DNA of 58,703 nucleotides, taken from assembly GCA_017857175.1 (NCBI GenBank), contig JAFMDS010000002.1, forward strand, positions 1 through 58,703, in the 5' to 3' direction. Positions 56,490-58,703 of the stretch are shown piece by piece. The notes beneath the pieces were generated by a model, which did no database searches, was not told where the DNA came from, and was given only the letters and a program-made list of their open reading frames with translations. Both the position numbers and the translations under genes were made by a program. The first letter of the stretch is position 1, and every line of letters begins with the position of its first letter. Source of the DNA: Candidatus Nanopelagicales bacterium (GTDB taxonomy: Bacteria; Actinomycetota; Actinomycetes; S36-B12).

Positions 56490-57479
56490 ATGGAAGTATC
56501 TCTCGGTCTGTGGGCGGTCACAGTTGGTGGAATCGTCATCTTGATGCTCGCTGATTTTCTGGCGATCACTCGAAAGCCACATGATGTCAAGTTTCGTGAG
56601 GCACTCTTTTCAACCATCTTTTACATAGCAATTGCGATCGCGTTTGGGGTGTTCATCTGGTTTTGGCAGGGCCCTCAAATGGGCTCTGAGTACTTCGCTG
56701 CCTATCTAGTTGAGAAATCCCTCAGCGTTGACAATCTATTCGTATTTATCATCATTCTGACCCAGTTCGCCGTACCAACTAATCTTCATCAGCGCGTACT
56801 CCTTGTTGGCGTAGCCCTCGCGCTCGTCTTACGAGCGGTATTCATTGCCGTGGGCGCTGCAGCCCTGGCCGCTTTCAGTTTTACCTTCGTTGTATTTGGC
56901 GCGATCCTTATTTGGACAGGTGTTCAGTTAGCGCGTCATCGAAATGAGGACCCAGACCCGCAAGACAACTTCATGGTCCGAATGGTCAAGAAGCGGGTCC
57001 CCATTTCAGACCACTACGAAGGAACCAAGCTGTTCATTAGAAAAAATGGCAAAAAGATGGCCACGCCACTCCTTCTTGTCATGTTTGCGATTGGTTCCAC
57101 TGACATCCTTTTTGCGTTGGACTCAATCCCGGCGACTTTCGGCGTTACACAGGAGCCATACCTGGTGTTCGCTGCCAATGCATTTGCGCTGTTGGGTCTC
57201 AGAGCCTTGTACTTCTTGCTCAAAGGGTTGCTGGACAAACTCATTTATCTCTCGTTGGGGCTTTCCGTGATCCTGATCTTTATCGGGTTCAAGTTGCTCT
57301 TTACTTACTTCCATGAGGTAACCGATACAGTTCCAAAAATCCCCACGAACGTAAGTTTGATCTTCATTGCAGTGGTCTTGATCGCAGTCTTTGTAGGTTC
57401 AGCCATTAAGGTCCGCATTGACCCAACAGCGGTTGGGCACGCAGGTCGAATCACAGATCAAGATACGGATGAGGACTGA
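56490..57479 (+). CDS. TerC-family membrane protein
   Basis: 329 residues from ATG 56490, 8 nt after AGGTGG (56476-56481); GTG 56478 is an in-frame alternative. About nine membrane helices. The family's metal-site segments are visible: VEKSLSVDNLFVFIIIL and GSTDILFALDSIPATFGVT, with acidic residues inside helices. TerC/Alx proteins are tied to tellurite resistance or, better supported, manganese export for secreted enzymes. Between uvrB and uvrA, a common actinobacterial position. Its stop abuts that of the opposite hydrolase gene. Confidence 0.9.
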   Translation: MEVSLGLWAVTVGGIVILMLADFLAITRKPHDVKFREALFSTIFYIAIAIAFGVFIWFWQGPQMGSEYFAAYLVEKSLSVDNLFVFIIILTQFAVPTNLHQRVLLVGVALALVLRAVFIAVGAAALAAFSFTFVVFGAILIWTGVQLARHRNEDPDPQDNFMVRMVKKRVPISDHYEGTKLFIRKNGKKMATPLLLVMFAIGSTDILFALDSIPATFGVTQEPYLVFAANAFALLGLRALYFLLKGLLDKLIYLSLGLSVILIFIGFKLLFTYFHEVTDTVPKIPTNVSLIFIAVVLIAVFVGSAIKVRIDPTAVGHAGRITDQDTDED

Positions 57480-58130
57480 TTACCAGCCTCGTTGTCTCCA
57501 TTCCGCTAGGTGGGGGCGCTCGCGCCCAAGAGTGGTGTCGTTTCCATGGCCCGGGTAGACCCAGGTGAGATCAGATAGTTGATCGAATGCTTTGGCCGTG
57601 ACACCAGTGAGCAAGGTGTCAAAGTCCTGCGGTGTAGTCGTTTTTCCGACTCCACCTGGAAAAAGGGCATCTCCAGAAAATAGATGTTCATGACCCACGG
57701 GATCGTTGTAGACCAACATGCTGCAACCTGGCGTATGACCCCCCACCGTGAGAACTTTCAGTGCGCAATCACCCCAGTGGATGAATTGCCCGTCGATCAA
57801 TGTCTCGGTGATCGGCCCTTGAATGGAGCCTGCATCTGCCAATGGCGCGTATGACAGACACCCCGTTTCTTCGACGATAGCCGCCAAGGCTTGCCAATGA
57901 TCGCCGTGAGCGTGCGTGGTGACGATTGCAGTGAGGCCATCTGATCCGATCAAATTTCTAAGACGATCTGGTTCAGCGGCCGCATCGATTAGGAGTTGCG
58001 CTCCCGTATTGCGACACCGGAGGAGATAGCTGTTGTTGTCGTAGGGGCCAACTGCCAATTTGCTCACGATTAGGTTTGGAAGCTCTCTAACCTGGGCATT
58101 TCCACCGACATGAACCTCACCTGAATACAT
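57480..58130 (-). CDS. Metallo-beta-lactamase-fold hydrolase
   Basis: 216 residues. Zinc ligands: THAHGDH (HxHxDH; residues near 95), the GGHTPGCSM histidine, FSGDALFPGG aspartate and VYPGHGNDTT histidine. Glyoxalase II-like. This is a second paralogue beside the one upstream of hisS. Actinobacteria commonly have this gene between uvrB/terC and uvrA. Start ATG 58130 is supported by a -10 hexamer six bases upstream and no ribosome-binding site. Confidence 0.87.
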   Translation of the reverse strand: MYSGEVHVGGNAQVRELPNLIVSKLAVGPYDNNSYLLRCRNTGAQLLIDAAAEPDRLRNLIGSDGLTAIVTTHAHGDHWQALAAIVEETGCLSYAPLADAGSIQGPITETLIDGQFIHWGDCALKVLTVGGHTPGCSMLVYNDPVGHEHLFSGDALFPGGVGKTTTPQDFDTLLTGVTAKAFDQLSDLTWVYPGHGNDTTLGRERPHLAEWRQRGW

Positions 58131-58136
58131 GAACCG

Positions 58137-58142
58137 ATCATA
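58137..58142 (-). promoter_or_regulatory. -10 element of the MBL hydrolase gene, leaderless
   Basis: TATGAT on the minus strand, six bases before ATG 58130; a close match to TAnnnT with leaderless spacing. Confidence 0.55.
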
Positions 58143-58244
58143 TTCTCTCTAGGCATAATTTGCGGTCAACATTCCAACGGGTGAATGCGGCCTATTGTGG
58201 GAAACTTATGCCATTGCTTGTGGCCACTTTGTGAAGGGAAGTCT

Positions 58245-58703
58245 GTGGAACGTCTGATCATCCGTGGCGCTCGGGAACACAACCTGAAAGATGTCTCTTT
58301 AGATTTGCCGCGCAATGCGCTTATCGTTTTTACGGGTCTTTCAGGCTCAGGTAAGTCAAGTTTGGCGTTCGACACCATTTTCGCAGAGGGTCAGCGTCGC
58401 TATGTTGAAAGCCTGTCCGCCTATGCTCGACAGTTTTTGGGTCAGATGGACAAGCCAGATGTCGACTTCATTGAAGGTCTTTCACCGGCCGTTTCGATTG
58501 ATCAGAAGTCAACATCGCGCAATCCACGTTCGACCGTGGGCACCATCACAGAGGTTTATGATTACTTGCGCCTGCTTTATGCACGTATTGGAAAGCCGCA
58601 TTGTCCTGAGTGTGGGGACCCGATCGCTCGTCAGAGTCCCCAGCAGATTGTGGATCAAATTTTGGCGCTCCCAGCTAAGACGAAGTTTCAGGTCTTGGCA
58701 CCG
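58245..58703 (+). CDS. uvrA: Excinuclease ABC subunit A, N-terminal part (cut by window edge)
   Basis: First 153 codons of the DNA-damage sensor that works with UvrB. GTG 58245 follows AAGGGAAG by a few bases. [23 protein letters not shown], first Walker [10 protein letters not shown] (31-39), [23 protein letters not shown], the Q-loop region [20 protein letters not shown], and the start of the first zinc module with Cys120 and Cys123 (HCPEC). The remainder lies beyond the window. Confidence 0.97.
   Translation, partial: MERLIIRGAREHNLKDVSLDLPRNALIVFTGLSGSGKSSLAFDTIFAEGQRRYVESLSAYARQFLGQMDKPDVDFIEGLSPAVSIDQKSTSRNPRSTVGTITEVYDYLRLLYARIGKPHCPECGDPIARQSPQQIVDQILALPAKTKFQVLAP

Overview
The window is a chromosomal segment of an actinobacterium (Actinomycetota). 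By eye the base composition is close to half G+C. The gene order thrS - HIT - pgsA - acyltransferase - pimA - pdxS/pdxT - yebC - ruvCAB - yajC/secD/secF - relA - DUF349 - cyclophilin - MBL - hisS - aspS - rarA - alaS - ruvX - mltG - aroE/prepilin peptidase/aroC/aroK/aroB/aroQ - efp - nusB, followed by pdtaR-type regulator - polA - rpsA - coaE - uvrB - uvrA, is the one known from Mycobacterium and Streptomyces. Phosphatidylinositol-mannoside genes, an ANTAR response regulator, tRNA genes without an encoded CCA, very short intergenic gaps, ATGA-type overlaps and apparently leaderless genes all fit a compact actinobacterium, possibly an aquatic lineage. I cannot name the genus.

Layout. 1-2 kb: 5' part of a tRNA-Gly and the folate genes pabB-pabC. 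2-5 kb: the only clearly accessory stretch. It holds a secreted Ig-like-repeat protein, tRNA-Val(CAC), a 340-base non-coding gap with repeated CGGTAAT motifs, a 41-codon gene for a double-glycine-leader peptide (a likely RiPP or bacteriocin precursor that ORF callers miss), and an SDR oxidoreductase. 5-12 kb: thrS, an HIT phosphorylase-type protein, a degenerate EF-G-like protein, and the translationally coupled PIM pathway (pgsA, patA-like, pimA) ending in a LemA-like membrane protein. 12-16 kb: PLP synthase pdxS/pdxT, yebC and a coupled WS/DGAT acyltransferase. 16-21 kb: ruvCAB and yajC-secD-secF. 21-31 kb: relA facing DUF349 and cyclophilin genes, then MBL-hisS, aspS and rarA. 31-41.7 kb: small membrane protein, alaS, ruvX, mltG, the shikimate cluster with an embedded prepilin peptidase, efp and nusB.

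41.7-49 kb: a lipoprotein, a short-armed tRNA-Leu(CAA), the ANTAR regulator, and a branched-chain amino-acid (Liv-type) ABC system. Its binding-protein gene faces the livH-M-G-F operon across a strong bidirectional terminator. LivH carries an extra secreted carboxypeptidase-regulatory-like domain. 49-58.7 kb: thioesterase, polA, rpsA, coaE-uvrB, terC, an MBL hydrolase, and the first 153 codons of uvrA.

Most of the window is core housekeeping: translation (four aminoacyl-tRNA synthetases, EF-P, S1), DNA repair (RuvABC, RarA, PolA, UvrA/B), Sec export, stringent response, aromatic, folate and PLP biosynthesis, and envelope lipid synthesis. The best candidate for something undescribed is the orphan peptide precursor at 4112-4237. 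No modification enzyme, transporter or immunity gene lies in the window, which suggests a distributed system acting in trans, as prochlorosin precursors do. The degenerate EF-G paralogue and the LivH fusion come next.
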